A stretch of 64,000 nucleotides of DNA from Demequina sp. NBRC 110057 (GCF_002090175.1 NZ_BBRN01000006.1:124001-188000); one strand, 5' to 3'. Shown: positions 17,434-26,819, counted from the first letter of the stretch. The notes: generated by a model from the letters alone, not told the origin. Numbers and translations are program-made.

Positions 17434-19727
17434 CCCGCGAAGGACCGCAGCCGCAGCGAGTTGCCGACCACGAACAGGGACGACCCACCCATCGCGGCCG
17501 CCGCGATCATGGGGTTGAGGATGCCCAGCGCCGCCAGCGGAATGGCCGCGGTGTTGTAGGCGAAGGCCCAGAACAGGTTGCCGCGGATGGTCGACAGGGT
17601 CCGCCGTGACAGCGCGATCGCGTCGGCCGCGGCCCGTAGGTCGCCCGAGACGATCGTGAGGTCCGAGGCCTCCCGAGCCACGTCGGTGCCGGTGCCGACC
17701 GCGATGCCCAGGTCCGCCTGTGCGAGCGCCGGGGCGTCGTTCACCCCGTCGCCCACCATCGCCACGCGCGACCCGCCTGCCTGCAGCGAGCGGATCGTGT
17801 CCGCCTTGTCCCCCGGCAGCACGTCGGCGATGACGCGGTCGATGCCCACCTCGTCGGCGACGGCCCGCGCCGCCCTGGCGTTGTCGCCCGTGAGCAGCAC
17901 CACCTCGAGCCCCAGCTCACGGAAGGCCCCGATGGCCGATGCGCTGGTGGGCTTCACGGCGTCCGCGACCGTCAGCACCGCCTCGGCAACCGAGCCACGG
18001 CCGGCAAACACCGCCGTCTCGCCACGGGATTCCGCAGCCGCCGCGAGCGCCTCCAGCTCGTCGGGCACCGACGCGAAGTGACGGCGCGATCCGACCCCCA
18101 CCTCGGCGTTGCCGCCGTCACCCCCGAGCCCCTGCACCGTCGCGACCACGCCGTGGCCAGCGACCGAGCGGAAGCCCTTGACCCGCGGCAGCGTGCGCGA
18201 CCCGGCCTCCGCATCGGCCGCCCGCGCCTCGTGAATGGCCCGGGCGATCGGGTGCTCCGAGCGGCCCTCGACCGCGGCCGCCGCGTCGAGCAGCAGGGCC
18301 TCGTCGGCGGGCGCAAGGCCGGGCGCCGCCGCGGACACGAGCGTCATGCGCCCCTCGGTCACCGTGCCGGTCTTGTCGAGCACGATGGTCGTCACGTCGC
18401 GGGTGTCCTCGAGCGCCTCCGGCCCCCGCACGAGCACCCCCAGCTGGGCGCCGCGGCCGGTGCCGACCATGATCGCCAGCGGCGTCGCGAGCCCCAGCGC
18501 GCACGGGCAGCTGATGATGAGCACCGCGACCGCAGCCGTGAAGGCGGCGTTCGCGTCGCCCGTCACCGCGAGCCACACCACGAGGGTGAGCGCGGCCACC
18601 GCGATCACCACGGGCACAAAGATCCTGGAAATCCTGTCGGCGAGGCGCTGCACCCGCGCCCGGCCCGACTGCGCCTCGTCAACCATGCGGGCGATCTGCG
18701 CGAGCATCGTCTCCGCGCCCACCCGCGTGGCCTCGACGGTGAGGGCGCCGTCTGCGGCGATGGTGCCGCCCACCACCTCGGCGCCCGCCTCGACGCGCAC
18801 CGGCACCGACTCCCCCGTGACGAGGGACGCGTCCACGGACGCCTCGCCCTCGACCACGCGGCCGTCGGTCGCGATCGTCTCGCCCGGCCGCACCACGAAC
18901 CGCGTGCCGACCTCGAGCGCGTCGCGCGGCACCTCCGTGCCGTCCTCGAGGCGGGCGGTGGCCGACTGGCGCTTCGACAGGGCCCGGATCGCATCGCCGG
19001 CCCGCGCCGTCGAACGCACCTCCATCCACTTGCCCAGCAGGATCAGCGCCACGATGACGGCGCCGGTCTCGTAGTACACGTGGGCCCCGGCGAAGCCGCC
19101 GAACAGGCCGCCGACCAGCACCACCGTGGACCACGTCCATGCCGCCATGGTGCCGAGCGTGACGAGGGTGTCCATGTTGGTCGCGCGATGGCGAGCCGAG
19201 GCCACCGTGGACCGGTGGAACGGCAGCGCGGACCACCAGATCACGGGCGTGGCGAGCACCGCCACTACCCACTCCCAGCCCTCGAACTGGAGGGCGGGGA
19301 CCATCGACAGCAGGACCGTCGGCACGGCGAGCACTGCCGCCACGATGAAGCGCCGCTTGTAGTCGGCGATCCGCGAGGCGTCGGCGTGCATGTGCGCCTC
19401 GTGCTCGGAGGCGTGGCCGTCGCCGTGCTCGTGCGAGATCTCCGGCACCGAGTAGCCGAGCCCCGCGACCGTCTCGCGCATCGCCGCCTGGAGCTCCTCG
19501 CCCGTGACGGTGCCGTCGGGGCGCACCGTCGCGCGCCTGGTCGCGTAGTTCACCACCGCGTCCTCGACGCCGGGCAGGCGCGACAGCCCGCCCTGAATGG
19601 TGGCGGCGCAGCTCGAGCACGTCATCCCCTCCACGGGGAGCGTGACGGCGTCGGGCACCGCGGGCACGCGTGCGGCCGATGCGACCGCCGCCTCCCGCTC
19701 CTGACTCGCCGATCCCGGGGCAGCCAT
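17415..19727 (-). CDS. copA: copper-exporting P1B-type ATPase
   Basis: 770 residues. An N-terminal HMA domain carries GMTCSSC; a His-rich linker (HEHGDGHASEHEAHMHAD) follows. Transport and catalytic motifs are in order: TGES actuator, CPC ion site (C407, C409), DKTGT phosphorylation site, SEHP, TGDN and GDGVNDAP, with the late YNTAAIP and MGGSSLFVVGNSLRL elements of Cu(I) pumps. It exports cytoplasmic Cu(I) using ATP. The copZ stop codon lies inside its TAGGAGG ribosome binding site, so the two are coupled. It should be controlled through the operator upstream of copZ. Confidence 0.95.
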   Translation of the reverse strand: MAAPGSASQEREAAVASAARVPAVPDAVTLPVEGMTCSSCAATIQGGLSRLPGVEDAVVNYATRRATVRPDGTVTGEELQAAMRETVAGLGYSVPEISHEHGDGHASEHEAHMHADASRIADYKRRFIVAAVLAVPTVLLSMVPALQFEGWEWVVAVLATPVIWWSALPFHRSTVASARHRATNMDTLVTLGTMAAWTWSTVVLVGGLFGGFAGAHVYYETGAVIVALILLGKWMEVRSTARAGDAIRALSKRQSATARLEDGTEVPRDALEVGTRFVVRPGETIATDGRVVEGEASVDASLVTGESVPVRVEAGAEVVGGTIAADGALTVEATRVGAETMLAQIARMVDEAQSGRARVQRLADRISRIFVPVVIAVAALTLVVWLAVTGDANAAFTAAVAVLIISCPCALGLATPLAIMVGTGRGAQLGVLVRGPEALEDTRDVTTIVLDKTGTVTEGRMTLVSAAAPGLAPADEALLLDAAAAVEGRSEHPIARAIHEARAADAEAGSRTLPRVKGFRSVAGHGVVATVQGLGGDGGNAEVGVGSRRHFASVPDELEALAAAAESRGETAVFAGRGSVAEAVLTVADAVKPTSASAIGAFRELGLEVVLLTGDNARAARAVADEVGIDRVIADVLPGDKADTIRSLQAGGSRVAMVGDGVNDAPALAQADLGIAVGTGTDVAREASDLTIVSGDLRAAADAIALSRRTLSTIRGNLFWAFAYNTAAIPLAALGILNPMIAAAAMGGSSLFVVGNSLRLRSFAGYRSRS

Positions 19728-19737
19728 GGCGGACCTC

Positions 19738-19956
19738 CTAGGAAACGACGCGGTAGCCGGCGCCCTCGACGGCCTCGTCGAGCGCGAACTCGAGGTCGTC
19801 GGCCGGCACGGTGCCGTCGGGCGCGACGCGGGTGAGGCCGGAGGCGTGGTCCACCTCGACCGTGGAGACGCCGTCGAGGGCGCCGATGGCCGTGCGGACC
19901 TTGCCCGCGCAGCCGTCGCAGGTCATACCGGAAACGGTGATCTCGATCGTGTTCAT
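19738..19956 (-). CDS. copZ: copper chaperone, HMA domain
   Basis: 72 residues comprising one heavy-metal-associated domain with GMTCDGC Cu(I)-binding loop. It delivers copper to CopA, whose gene follows at once. ATG 19956 lies 6 nt after a TACGGT -10 box, so the message is leaderless. The -35 (TTGACC) to -10 spacer is 20 nt, the over-long spacing typical of MerR-activated promoters, with the operator between the boxes. Confidence 0.92.
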   Translation of the reverse strand: MNTIEITVSGMTCDGCAGKVRTAIGALDGVSTVEVDHASGLTRVAPDGTVPADDLEFALDEAVEGAGYRVVS

Positions 19957-19962
19957 GATGCC

Positions 19963-19994
19963 ACCGTAAACCTTCCACCCGACTGGAAGGTCAA
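19963..19994 (-). promoter_or_regulatory. copZA promoter with MerR-type long spacer and operator
   Basis: Minus-strand -35 TTGACC (19994-19989), 20-nt spacer, -10 TACGGT (19968-19963). The spacer is filled by the perfect inverted repeat ACCTTCCA-CCCGAC-TGGAAGGT at 19970-19991, the kind of site bound by CueR-like activators. The operator starts about 7 nt after the end of pntB. Confidence 0.75.
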
Positions 19995-19997
19995 GCG

Positions 19998-21410
19998 TTA
20001 GGCCGCCACGGCATCGGCCGCGTCCACGGCGGCCAGGATCGCCTCCACCTGCTGCTTGGCGTCGCCGAACAGCATCTCGGTGTTGTCCCTGAAGAACAGC
20101 GGGTTCTGCACGCCGGCGTAACCGGTGGCCATCGACCGCTTGAACACCACCACGGACCCCGCCTCCCACACGTGGAGCACGGGCATGCCGGCGATGGGCG
20201 AGCCGGGGTCGTCGAGCGCCGCCGGGTTCACCGTGTCGTTCGCGCCGATCACGAGCACCACGTCGGTGGACGCGAAGTCGTCGTTGATCTCGTCGAGCTC
20301 GAGCACGATGTCATAGGGCACGCGCGCCTCCGCGAGCAGCACATTCATGTGGCCGGGAAGGCGCCCCGCGACAGGGTGAACCGCAAAGCGCACCTCGACG
20401 CCGCGGTCACGCAGCCGCGACACCAGCTGCGCCACCGGGTACTGGGCCTTCGCCACCGCCATGCCGTAGCCGGGCGCGATGACCACCGAGCGGGCAGTCG
20501 CCAGGCGCTCCGCCACCTCCTCGGCGGAGGTCGAGCGGTGCTCGCCCACGGCATCGGCCGTACCCGAAGACGAGGCCGGCGCCTCGCCGCCGAAGCCGCC
20601 CAGGATGACCGAGAGGAACTTGCGGTTCATCGCGGTGCACATCAGGTAGGACAGGATGGCGCCGGACGCTCCCACGAGTGCGCCGGTCACGATCAGCAGG
20701 TCGTTGCCGAGCATGAAGCCCGCCGCGGCCGCCGCCCAGCCCGAGTACGAGTTGAGCATCGAGACGACCACGGGCATGTCGCCGCCGCCAATGGCCGCCA
20801 CCAGGTGCCAGCCCACCGCGAGCGCGATGACGGTCATGAGCAGCAGGGACCAGATCGACGGGGACGCGAGGAACCACGCCATCAGCGCGCCGCACGCGAC
20901 GAGCGCACCCAGGTTCAGGGCGTGGCGGCCGGGGAGGGTGAGCGGGGAGCCCGAGATGCGGGCCGACAGCTTGAGGTAGGCGACGATCGAGCCGGTGAAG
21001 GTCACGGCGCCGATGAAGACGCCGAGGAACACCTCGATGAGGTGCATCGCGTCGTGGCCCTCGGTGAGGTACGAGTTGAAGCCGATCAGCACTGCCGCGG
21101 CGCCGACGAAGGAGTGCAGGAGCGCGATGAGCTCGGGCATCTGCGTCATCTCGACGGTGCGGGCCCGCCACGTGCCGACTGCGGCGCCGATGGCGAGCAC
21201 CGCCGCGATGAGGCCGAGTGTCACCCCCCAGGGGCGCTCCGAGGTGTCGAGCGCGAGGGCGATGGTGGCGGCGATGGCGATGCCCATGCCCGCCATGCCC
21301 AGCAGGTTGCCGCGCCTCGCCGTCGACTGCTTCGACAGGCCCGCGAGCGACAGGATGAACAGGATGGCCGCGGCCAGGTAGGCGACTGCGGCGACGGATG
21401 CGACGCTCAT
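19998..21410 (-). CDS. pntB: NAD(P) transhydrogenase subunit beta
   Basis: 470 residues: about nine membrane spans in the first 265 residues (proton channel domain II) and the NADP-binding domain III at about 290-470, recognisable by [25 protein letters not shown], and the late [17 protein letters not shown] motif. With the alpha subunit it couples proton flow to hydride transfer from NADH to NADP. The start is 1 nt after the pntA stop. The copZ operator lies directly behind it. Confidence 0.95.
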   Translation of the reverse strand: MSVASVAAVAYLAAAILFILSLAGLSKQSTARRGNLLGMAGMGIAIAATIALALDTSERPWGVTLGLIAAVLAIGAAVGTWRARTVEMTQMPELIALLHSFVGAAAVLIGFNSYLTEGHDAMHLIEVFLGVFIGAVTFTGSIVAYLKLSARISGSPLTLPGRHALNLGALVACGALMAWFLASPSIWSLLLMTVIALAVGWHLVAAIGGGDMPVVVSMLNSYSGWAAAAAGFMLGNDLLIVTGALVGASGAILSYLMCTAMNRKFLSVILGGFGGEAPASSSGTADAVGEHRSTSAEEVAERLATARSVVIAPGYGMAVAKAQYPVAQLVSRLRDRGVEVRFAVHPVAGRLPGHMNVLLAEARVPYDIVLELDEINDDFASTDVVLVIGANDTVNPAALDDPGSPIAGMPVLHVWEAGSVVVFKRSMATGYAGVQNPLFFRDNTEMLFGDAKQQVEAILAAVDAADAVAA

Positions 21411-21411
21411 G

Positions 21412-22977
21412 TCAGGCCCCCTTCTGGAACATGCCGAGCATGCGGTAGGTGACGAGGAAGCCGCCGAAGACGTTGATTGAGGCGATGGCCGCCGCGAGGA
21501 AGGCGAGGGTCGTCACCACGGGATCGCTCGAGCCGAGCTGCAACAGCGCGCCGATGAGGATGATGCCGCTGATCGCGTTCGTCTGGCTCATCAGCGGCGT
21601 GTGGAGCGAGTGGCTGACGTTGCTGATGACGTAGTAGCCGATGACCACCGCGAGCGCGAAGACCGTGAACGCCGCGAGGAAGGCGGCGTCGGCGAACGCC
21701 AGCGCAAGGGCCAGTGCGGCCGCGGAGGCGAGCATGGGCCAGGTGCGCTTCTTGGGTGCGCGTGCGGGCGTGGCCTTCGTTGCCGCCTCGGGTGCGGCCG
21801 ATGCCGTGGCCGGGGTTTCGGCCTGCTCCGCCGGCGTAGCGGCGCTGGGCGCCGCGGAGACGGTGATGGGCGGCGGCGGCCACAGCAGGTCGCCCGCGTG
21901 GGCGACGGCCATGCCGCGGATCACGTCGTCTTCGAGGTCGAGGACCATCTGGCCGTCCTTGCCCGGCGTCATGAGCTTCAGCAGGTTGACGATGTTGGTG
22001 CCCACCAGCTGGGAGGTGTGGCGCGGCATCCTGCCCGGCAGGTCGGTGTAGCCGATGACGGTGACGCCACCGTCAGTGACAGTGCGCTCGCCGGGGAGGG
22101 TCGCCTCGCAGTTGCCGCCTCCGGACGCGGCGAGGTCAACGATCACGGAGCCGGGGCGCATGGCGGCCACAGTGGCGGCGGTGAGGGTCGTGGGGGCGGC
22201 GCCGCGGACCAGGGCGGTGGTGATGACGACGTCGGCACCGGCGGCCTCGCGGGCGTACAGCTCCATGGCGGCGGCCTGCTGGGCCTCGGTCAGGGGGCTC
22301 GCGTAGCCGTCGGGCGACACCTCCTGCTGCGCCTCGGGCGCCGTGACGAAGGTGGCGCCCATGGACTCGATCTGCTCGGCGGCCTCGGGGCGCACGTCGA
22401 AGGCGCGCACCTGGGCGCCGAGCGACACGGCTGCGCCGATCGCGGCGAGTCCGGCCACTCCGCCGCCGATCACGAAGACGGTGGCGGGCGCCGTCTTGCC
22501 TGCGGCGGTCACCTGGCCGGCGAACATCCCGCCGTAGGACTCGGCGGCCTCGATAACGGCGCGGTAGCCGGACACGTTGGACTTGGTCGACAGGACGTCG
22601 AGCGCCTGGGCACGCGACAGGCGCGGCACCGCGTCGAGCGCGAGGGCCGTCACTCCCGCGGCGCGCAGGTCCTCGACGAGGCCGGGGCTCGCCTGCGGGG
22701 CGAGCGGCGCGATGAGCGTGGCGCCGGGTTGCAGGAGCCCGATGTCCTCGGGGCCGGGCGCCTCGACGGCCGTGACGACGTCGCCCGCCCAGGCCTCCGC
22801 GCGGGTCACGAGGGTGGCACCGGCCGCCTCATAGGCGGCGTCCGCGAGGCTCGAGCGCTCGCCGGCGCCCGCCTCGACGGCCACGTCGTAGCCGAGCGTC
22901 ACGAGCTTCTGGACGGTGTCGGGGGTCGCGGCGACGAGGCGCTGCTCGGCAGGTGCCGCGGGGACTGAGATGCGCAT
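21412..22977 (-). CDS. pntA: NAD(P) transhydrogenase subunit alpha
   Basis: 521 residues in the fused form: the NAD-binding domain I (about 1-370, with [17 protein letters not shown] and [18 protein letters not shown]), an Ala/Pro-rich linker, and four C-terminal membrane spans (about 420-521, with [18 protein letters not shown]). ATG 22977 is preceded by AGGAGG 9 nt away and fits the family N terminus [13 protein letters not shown]. It forms an operon with pntB. Confidence 0.94.
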   Translation of the reverse strand: MRISVPAAPAEQRLVAATPDTVQKLVTLGYDVAVEAGAGERSSLADAAYEAAGATLVTRAEAWAGDVVTAVEAPGPEDIGLLQPGATLIAPLAPQASPGLVEDLRAAGVTALALDAVPRLSRAQALDVLSTKSNVSGYRAVIEAAESYGGMFAGQVTAAGKTAPATVFVIGGGVAGLAAIGAAVSLGAQVRAFDVRPEAAEQIESMGATFVTAPEAQQEVSPDGYASPLTEAQQAAAMELYAREAAGADVVITTALVRGAAPTTLTAATVAAMRPGSVIVDLAASGGGNCEATLPGERTVTDGGVTVIGYTDLPGRMPRHTSQLVGTNIVNLLKLMTPGKDGQMVLDLEDDVIRGMAVAHAGDLLWPPPPITVSAAPSAATPAEQAETPATASAAPEAATKATPARAPKKRTWPMLASAAALALALAFADAAFLAAFTVFALAVVIGYYVISNVSHSLHTPLMSQTNAISGIILIGALLQLGSSDPVVTTLAFLAAAIASINVFGGFLVTYRMLGMFQKGA

Positions 22978-23001
22978 GCGGGGCGCCTCCTGGGGCCTCA
23001 A

Positions 23002-23016
23002 GAATCGATCTGATTC
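23002..23016. promoter_or_regulatory. inverted repeat before pntA
   Basis: GAATC-GATCT-GATTC lies just downstream of a minus-strand TAGCCT (23023-23018), i.e. about where transcription of pntAB would begin. Possible repressor site; the regulator is not known. Confidence 0.35.
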
Positions 23017-23147
23017 GAGGCTACGGGCGGCGGCCGCGCCGCGCGCGGGACAAGGGTCCCGATCGCGGCCCTGGTAGATGGCCGGGTGAGCGGGCTACGG
23101 GCGGCGGGTGGCGCATCGGCCGTCCGCCGGCACGGCCCGCGGCTCGC

Positions 23148-23546
23148 CTAGTGCGAGCCGACCACCTGGCAGCGGTGGGGGTCGGTGCAGTCCGCCGGGT
23201 CGAGGATGTCGGCGCGGGCGCGCAGGGCCACGAGCTCGGCGCGCGCGGCCTCGAGGGAGGCGATCTGGGAGTCGATGTCGGCGAGGTGGCCGTCGAGCAG
23301 GGCGCGGGTGTGCGCGCAGGTGCCGTGCCCCTCGGCCTTCATGTCGAGGATCTGGCCGGACTCCTTGAGGCTCAGCCCCGCGGCCTGGGCGTCGCGGACG
23401 AACGTGAGGCGCTCGAGGGCATCGGCCCCGTAGTCGCGGTACCCGGACGCGGTGCGGCCGGGATCGGGAAGCAGACCGATGGACTCGTAGTAGCGCACCG
23501 TCTTGGCGGTGACGCCTGCCTGGGACGCGAGCTCGGAGATCCTCAT
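23148..23546 (-). CDS. MerR-family Cu(I)-responsive regulator (CueR-like)
   Basis: 132 residues: N-terminal winged helix (MRISELASQAGVTAKTVRYY), a long dimerisation helix, and a C-terminal loop with two cysteines (CTDPHRC, about residues 121-127) as expected of a metal-sensing MerR protein. Copper is inferred because nearly the same operator (ACCTTCCA, 6-nt centre, TGGAA) is found before this gene and before copZ. It likely activates copZA by untwisting the 20-nt spacer and also controls itself. The gene is on the same strand, upstream of pntAB-copZA. Confidence 0.85.
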   Translation of the reverse strand: MRISELASQAGVTAKTVRYYESIGLLPDPGRTASGYRDYGADALERLTFVRDAQAAGLSLKESGQILDMKAEGHGTCAHTRALLDGHLADIDSQIASLEAARAELVALRARADILDPADCTDPHRCQVVGSH

Positions 23547-23552
23547 GCCTCC

Positions 23553-23558
23553 ACGCTA
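23553..23558 (-). promoter_or_regulatory. -10 box of the MerR gene
   Basis: Minus-strand TAGCGT, 6 nt before the ATG at 23546; the GGAGG in the gap could also act as ribosome binding site. Confidence 0.45.
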
Positions 23559-23563
23559 CGTCA

Positions 23564-23584
23564 ACCTTCCACCTCGCTGGAACC
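23564..23584. promoter_or_regulatory. second MerR-type operator
   Basis: ACCTTCCA-CCTCGC-TGGAACC: the left half is identical to the copZ operator, the right half matches five of eight bases. It abuts the palindromic repeat that begins at 23583. Confidence 0.6.
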
Positions 23585-23646
23585 GTCAAATGGATCCACT
23601 TGGTTCATCTCAGGCCTTAGGCGAGCCAAATGGATCCATTTGACGG
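23583..23646. repeat. palindromic intergenic repeat, copy 1
   Basis: A 64-bp near-perfect palindrome. Each arm starts CCGTCAAATGGATCCA at its outer end and itself contains the smaller palindrome AAATGGATCCATTT or a one-base variant. It sits in the divergent region between the MerR gene and the racemase gene, so it is not a terminator. Its right end reads TTGACG outward and serves as a -35 box for the racemase promoter. Related copies are at 35931-35992, 50002-50062 and 50910-50971. Confidence 0.9.
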
Positions 23647-23667
23647 AAAGGAGGGGGCGGGTACGGT
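23640..23667 (+). promoter_or_regulatory. racemase promoter using the end of the palindromic repeat
   Basis: -35 TTGACG (23640-23645, last bases of the repeat), 16-nt spacer, -10 TACGGT (23662-23667), then 6 nt to ATG 23674. Confidence 0.6.
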
Positions 23668-23673
23668 CGGGGC

Positions 23674-24381
23674 ATGACGCGCACCGCACCTCGACGGCTC
23701 GGCCTCCTCGGCGGCATCACCTGGCACTCCTCGCTCGAGTTCGAGCGCATGCTCAACGAGGGCGTCAACGCCGCGCTCGGCGGGTCCAGCGCAGCCGACC
23801 TCCTGGTGCGCTCCTACAACTTCCAGCAGATCGCCGACGCCCAGGCCGCCGGCGACTGGGACGGCCTCGGCTCGACGTTCGCCGCCGACGCCCGCCAGCT
23901 CCAGGCGGCCGGCGCCGAGGCGATCCTCATCTGCGCCAACACGATGCACAAGGTGGCCCCCGCCGTCGCTGACGCCATCGACGTGCCGCTCATCCACATG
24001 CTCGACGCCACCGCGGACGCGATCGTCGCCGCCGGCCTCGACACCGTCGCCCTGCTCGGCACGGGCTACACGATGCGCGACCCCTTCTACCGCGACCACA
24101 TGGCGGCGCGCGGCATCACCACGATCGTTCCCGACGAGCCCGTGCTCGCCGAGGTTCACGACCTCATCTACGACTCGCTGGCCCGCGGCGTGGTTCCCGA
24201 CGGTGCGCGCGAGTGGATCCGGGGCGTCTACGACAACCTCAGGGCCCGCGGCGCCCAGGGCGTCATCTCCGGCTGCACCGAGATCCCCATGGTCCTCACC
24301 GCAGCGGACGTCGACGAGCCCTACTTCGACTCCATGGGCCTGCACGTCGAGGCGGCGCTGGAGTTCGCCCTGCGCGACTGA
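23674..24381 (+). CDS. aspartate/glutamate racemase family protein
   Basis: 235 residues with the two-cysteine racemase pattern: C87 in LICANTMHK and C201 in SGCTEIPM, on a two-domain fold beginning RRLGLLGGITWHSS. PLP-independent racemases interconvert L- and D-Asp or Glu with these cysteines; this subgroup (YgeA-like) may have broad amino acid specificity. Leaderless promoter upstream; transcribed alone. An amino acid racemase here could feed cell wall or D-amino acid metabolism, but no neighbour supports a choice. Confidence 0.87.
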   Translation: MTRTAPRRLGLLGGITWHSSLEFERMLNEGVNAALGGSSAADLLVRSYNFQQIADAQAAGDWDGLGSTFAADARQLQAAGAEAILICANTMHKVAPAVADAIDVPLIHMLDATADAIVAAGLDTVALLGTGYTMRDPFYRDHMAARGITTIVPDEPVLAEVHDLIYDSLARGVVPDGAREWIRGVYDNLRARGAQGVISGCTEIPMVLTAADVDEPYFDSMGLHVEAALEFALRD

Positions 24382-24478
24382 CCCGCACAGCGGAAAATCC
24401 GCACATACCGTCATCTACCAGGCGAGAAAGTTCTCACTTTCGCGATTGAGGCCCTTCCCCCACGGCCGATGCCGGGTC

Positions 24479-24484
24479 TAGCCT
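24479..24484 (+). promoter_or_regulatory. possible -10 box of the fusion gene at 24548
   Basis: TAGCCT, predicting a leader of about 57 nt. An imperfect palindrome (GCGAGAAAGT, TCTC, ACTTTCGC) lies upstream at about 24422-24443. The rest of the 166-nt gap shows only one copy of GGCCGATGC (24464-24472). Confidence 0.35.
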
Positions 24485-24547
24485 GGACATTCACCGGGGC
24501 TCGATGGCTCGACCGCCCCGGCCGATGAGGGGCGGCTGAGGGGCCGG

Positions 24548-26785
24548 ATGAGCCAGGAGACACTCCTGGGCAGCGCAATCGTGCGCCCGGGACATGAACG
24601 CGACGAGGCGTGCCACGCCCACGGCGACGCCTGCCACGAGCGCGCGCGCATCGCCGCCGCCCGCATCGTCGCCTACGACCTCCCCGACCGCACCCCCACC
24701 CAGCGTGCCAGGATGCTCCACCGCATGGGCCTCACCCGGATCGTTTGGGACTGGCGGGAGGAGCACACGCTTGCCTTCCACGAGGAGCTCGACGCGCTCG
24801 CCGCCCACGACGTCACCGTGACCGGCCTGTGGTGCCCCATGCCGCTGCCCGCCGACGACTCCGAGCTGGGGCTGATCGACCCGCACGTGCGCGTCCACCT
24901 CGACGAGATGACCAGGCGCGGGCTCACCCCGGACCTGTGGACGTGCGTCGAGTTCGGCGACGAGGGCCGCCCCGAGCGCCTGGGCACGTGGGTGCAGCGC
25001 GAGCAGGTGACGCGGGTCGCAAGCCACCTCGAGCCGCTCACCCGACGGGCGGCCGATGCCGGCATGCGGGTCGCGCTCACCAATCACCTGGGGTGGTTCG
25101 GCGAGCCGGAGAACCAGATCGAGGTCATCGAGGAGCTGGCCGGCCGCGGCCTCACCAACGTGGGCCTCGCCTACCAGCTGCAGCACGGCCACTCACACGT
25201 GGACCGGTTCGACTCCCTCATGGAGACCATGCGGCCGCATCTGCTGTCGCTCGCGCTGTCGGGGGTGGACGCCGATGCCGTGGAGACGGGACGCAAGATC
25301 CTTCCCTGGGGGGCGGGCCGGCTGGACCGCCGCCTCGCTCACGCCGTGATGCGCTCGGGCTGGCACGGCCAGCTCGCCGTGCAGGGTCACAGCGCCGACG
25401 ACGCCCACGACCGCCTGCTCGACTCGATCGAGGGCGTCGAGTGGATGATCGACCGCTGGCAGGGGGTGCGCCACCCGCGCCCGGTGCCGCGCATCGCGAC
25501 GCCCGCGTGGCCGCAGCCCGCCGGGGTCGCGCCGCCCTACATGGGCACGTCTACCCTCGGGCGTCACGCACGCCGCGCGCGGGTCGCGACGGGCGAGATC
25601 GCCCCCACCCTCGCGCGCGTGCGGACCTCGCCGCCCGAGCCCGCGCCCATCACCCTGCCGCCGGGTGGATCACGGGCGGCCGATGCCGTGGCCGGGTCCC
25701 GCAGGGCCCGCACCCAGGCGTCGGCTCCGTCGGCGGCCACGCCGTCGCGCTTCGCCCCACGCGACCCGGAGGGTGCCACCGTTCTTGGCGGGGCCTTCGG
25801 CGCCCTGGCAGCGATGCGGTCGGCGCGCTCCTGGCTCTCGGCCGACACCCCGGCGCTTCCCCCGACTCCCCTCCCCCAGGACCAGGGGGCCGCGACCGAC
25901 GGCCTGCCCTGGCCCACCCACGCCGCCGCCGTCGACCCCCGTTCGCGCATCGCGGCGGACTTCCCCGTGTCGCTGCTGCGCGAGACGCCGGCAGCGGAGG
26001 CCGACTACGCGCCCCTCAGCAGCGACGCGGACAACGACGCCCACGGCCCGCGCGACCTGCCCCTGCGCATCTCCAAGCGCGAGGTGTCGCTCGAGGCCCC
26101 CGACCCGTACACCGGCGCCCTCCACGCCCTGCTCATCCACCTGGAACGCGTGGGGTTCCGCGGCGCCCCGCGTAGCTTCGGCTGGGATGCGAACGGCCGC
26201 CACCTCGTCGAATGGGTGTCCGGCACCAGGGCCGACCACCCCGACGCCCCCGCCGAGGCGCTCGACCCGGCCCGCATCGGCCGGTTCCTGCGTGAGCTGC
26301 ACGACGCCCTCGAGTCGTTCGTGCCTCCCGCCGACGCCATGTGGTTCGACGGACTTCCCGGCCCCGGCGGCTCGATCGTCATCCACCAGGACATCGCGCC
26401 GTCCAACCTGGTCGTCGCCGAGGACGGGCGCCTTGTCGCCATCGACTGGGACGCCGCGGCCCCCGGCAGCCGGCTATGGGACCTGGCGCACGCCGTCCAC
26501 GCCTTCGCTCCCCTGCACGGCGACGGATTCGACCTGGTGACCTCCGCCATCAGGATGCGCGACCTGGTGGACGGCTACGGGCTGACGCAGTCCGAACGCG
26601 AGCGGCTTGTCCCGCTGCTCGGCCTACGGTCGGAGCGGATGTACGAGTACCTGGACTCGATGCGCGCCACGGGTCAGTCTCCCTGGATCGAGCTGTGGGA
26701 GATGGGGGTGGGCACCGTGTGGGAGCGCGACGCCGAGTGGATCCGCGCCAACACCGTGCACTGGCGCACCGCGCTGCTGAGCTGA
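24548..26785 (+). CDS. fusion of a xylose-isomerase-like TIM barrel and an aminoglycoside-phosphotransferase-like kinase
   Basis: 745 residues in three parts. Residues about 35-310 look like the sugar-phosphate isomerase/AP endonuclease TIM-barrel family (for example LTNHLGWFGEPENQIEVIEE and HGHSHVDRF). Residues about 310-490 are a disordered Ala/Pro/Arg linker. Residues about 500-745 resemble APH/choline-kinase proteins, with Brenner motif H613-Q-D615-IAPSN620 and metal-binding D633 in AIDWDAA. The kinase half keeps its catalytic residues, so a phosphorylation of a sugar, sugar alcohol or similar alcohol that the barrel domain isomerises or cleaves is plausible but unproven. No frameshift separates the halves. 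GAGGGG lies before the ATG. Confidence 0.75.
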   Translation: MSQETLLGSAIVRPGHERDEACHAHGDACHERARIAAARIVAYDLPDRTPTQRARMLHRMGLTRIVWDWREEHTLAFHEELDALAAHDVTVTGLWCPMPLPADDSELGLIDPHVRVHLDEMTRRGLTPDLWTCVEFGDEGRPERLGTWVQREQVTRVASHLEPLTRRAADAGMRVALTNHLGWFGEPENQIEVIEELAGRGLTNVGLAYQLQHGHSHVDRFDSLMETMRPHLLSLALSGVDADAVETGRKILPWGAGRLDRRLAHAVMRSGWHGQLAVQGHSADDAHDRLLDSIEGVEWMIDRWQGVRHPRPVPRIATPAWPQPAGVAPPYMGTSTLGRHARRARVATGEIAPTLARVRTSPPEPAPITLPPGGSRAADAVAGSRRARTQASAPSAATPSRFAPRDPEGATVLGGAFGALAAMRSARSWLSADTPALPPTPLPQDQGAATDGLPWPTHAAAVDPRSRIAADFPVSLLRETPAAEADYAPLSSDADNDAHGPRDLPLRISKREVSLEAPDPYTGALHALLIHLERVGFRGAPRSFGWDANGRHLVEWVSGTRADHPDAPAEALDPARIGRFLRELHDALESFVPPADAMWFDGLPGPGGSIVIHQDIAPSNLVVAEDGRLVAIDWDAAAPGSRLWDLAHAVHAFAPLHGDGFDLVTSAIRMRDLVDGYGLTQSERERLVPLLGLRSERMYEYLDSMRATGQSPWIELWEMGVGTVWERDAEWIRANTVHWRTALLS

Positions 26786-26819
26786 GCGCTGGCACCCTGG
26801 CGCGACGCCCCGCAACGCG

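Noticed and set aside
21601-22968. Plus-strand open frame opposite pntA
   Set aside because: Gly/Arg/His-rich with no recognisable domain; pntA motifs on the minus strand are unmistakable.
23583-23646. Palindromic repeat copy 1 as a transcription terminator
   Set aside because: It lies between divergent genes, so no transcript ends there, and the family recurs with promoters at its ends.
24479-24547. Riboswitch in the leader of the TIM-barrel/kinase fusion
   Set aside because: GC-rich inverted stretches occur, but I could not match a known aptamer core and the leader is only about 57-70 nt.
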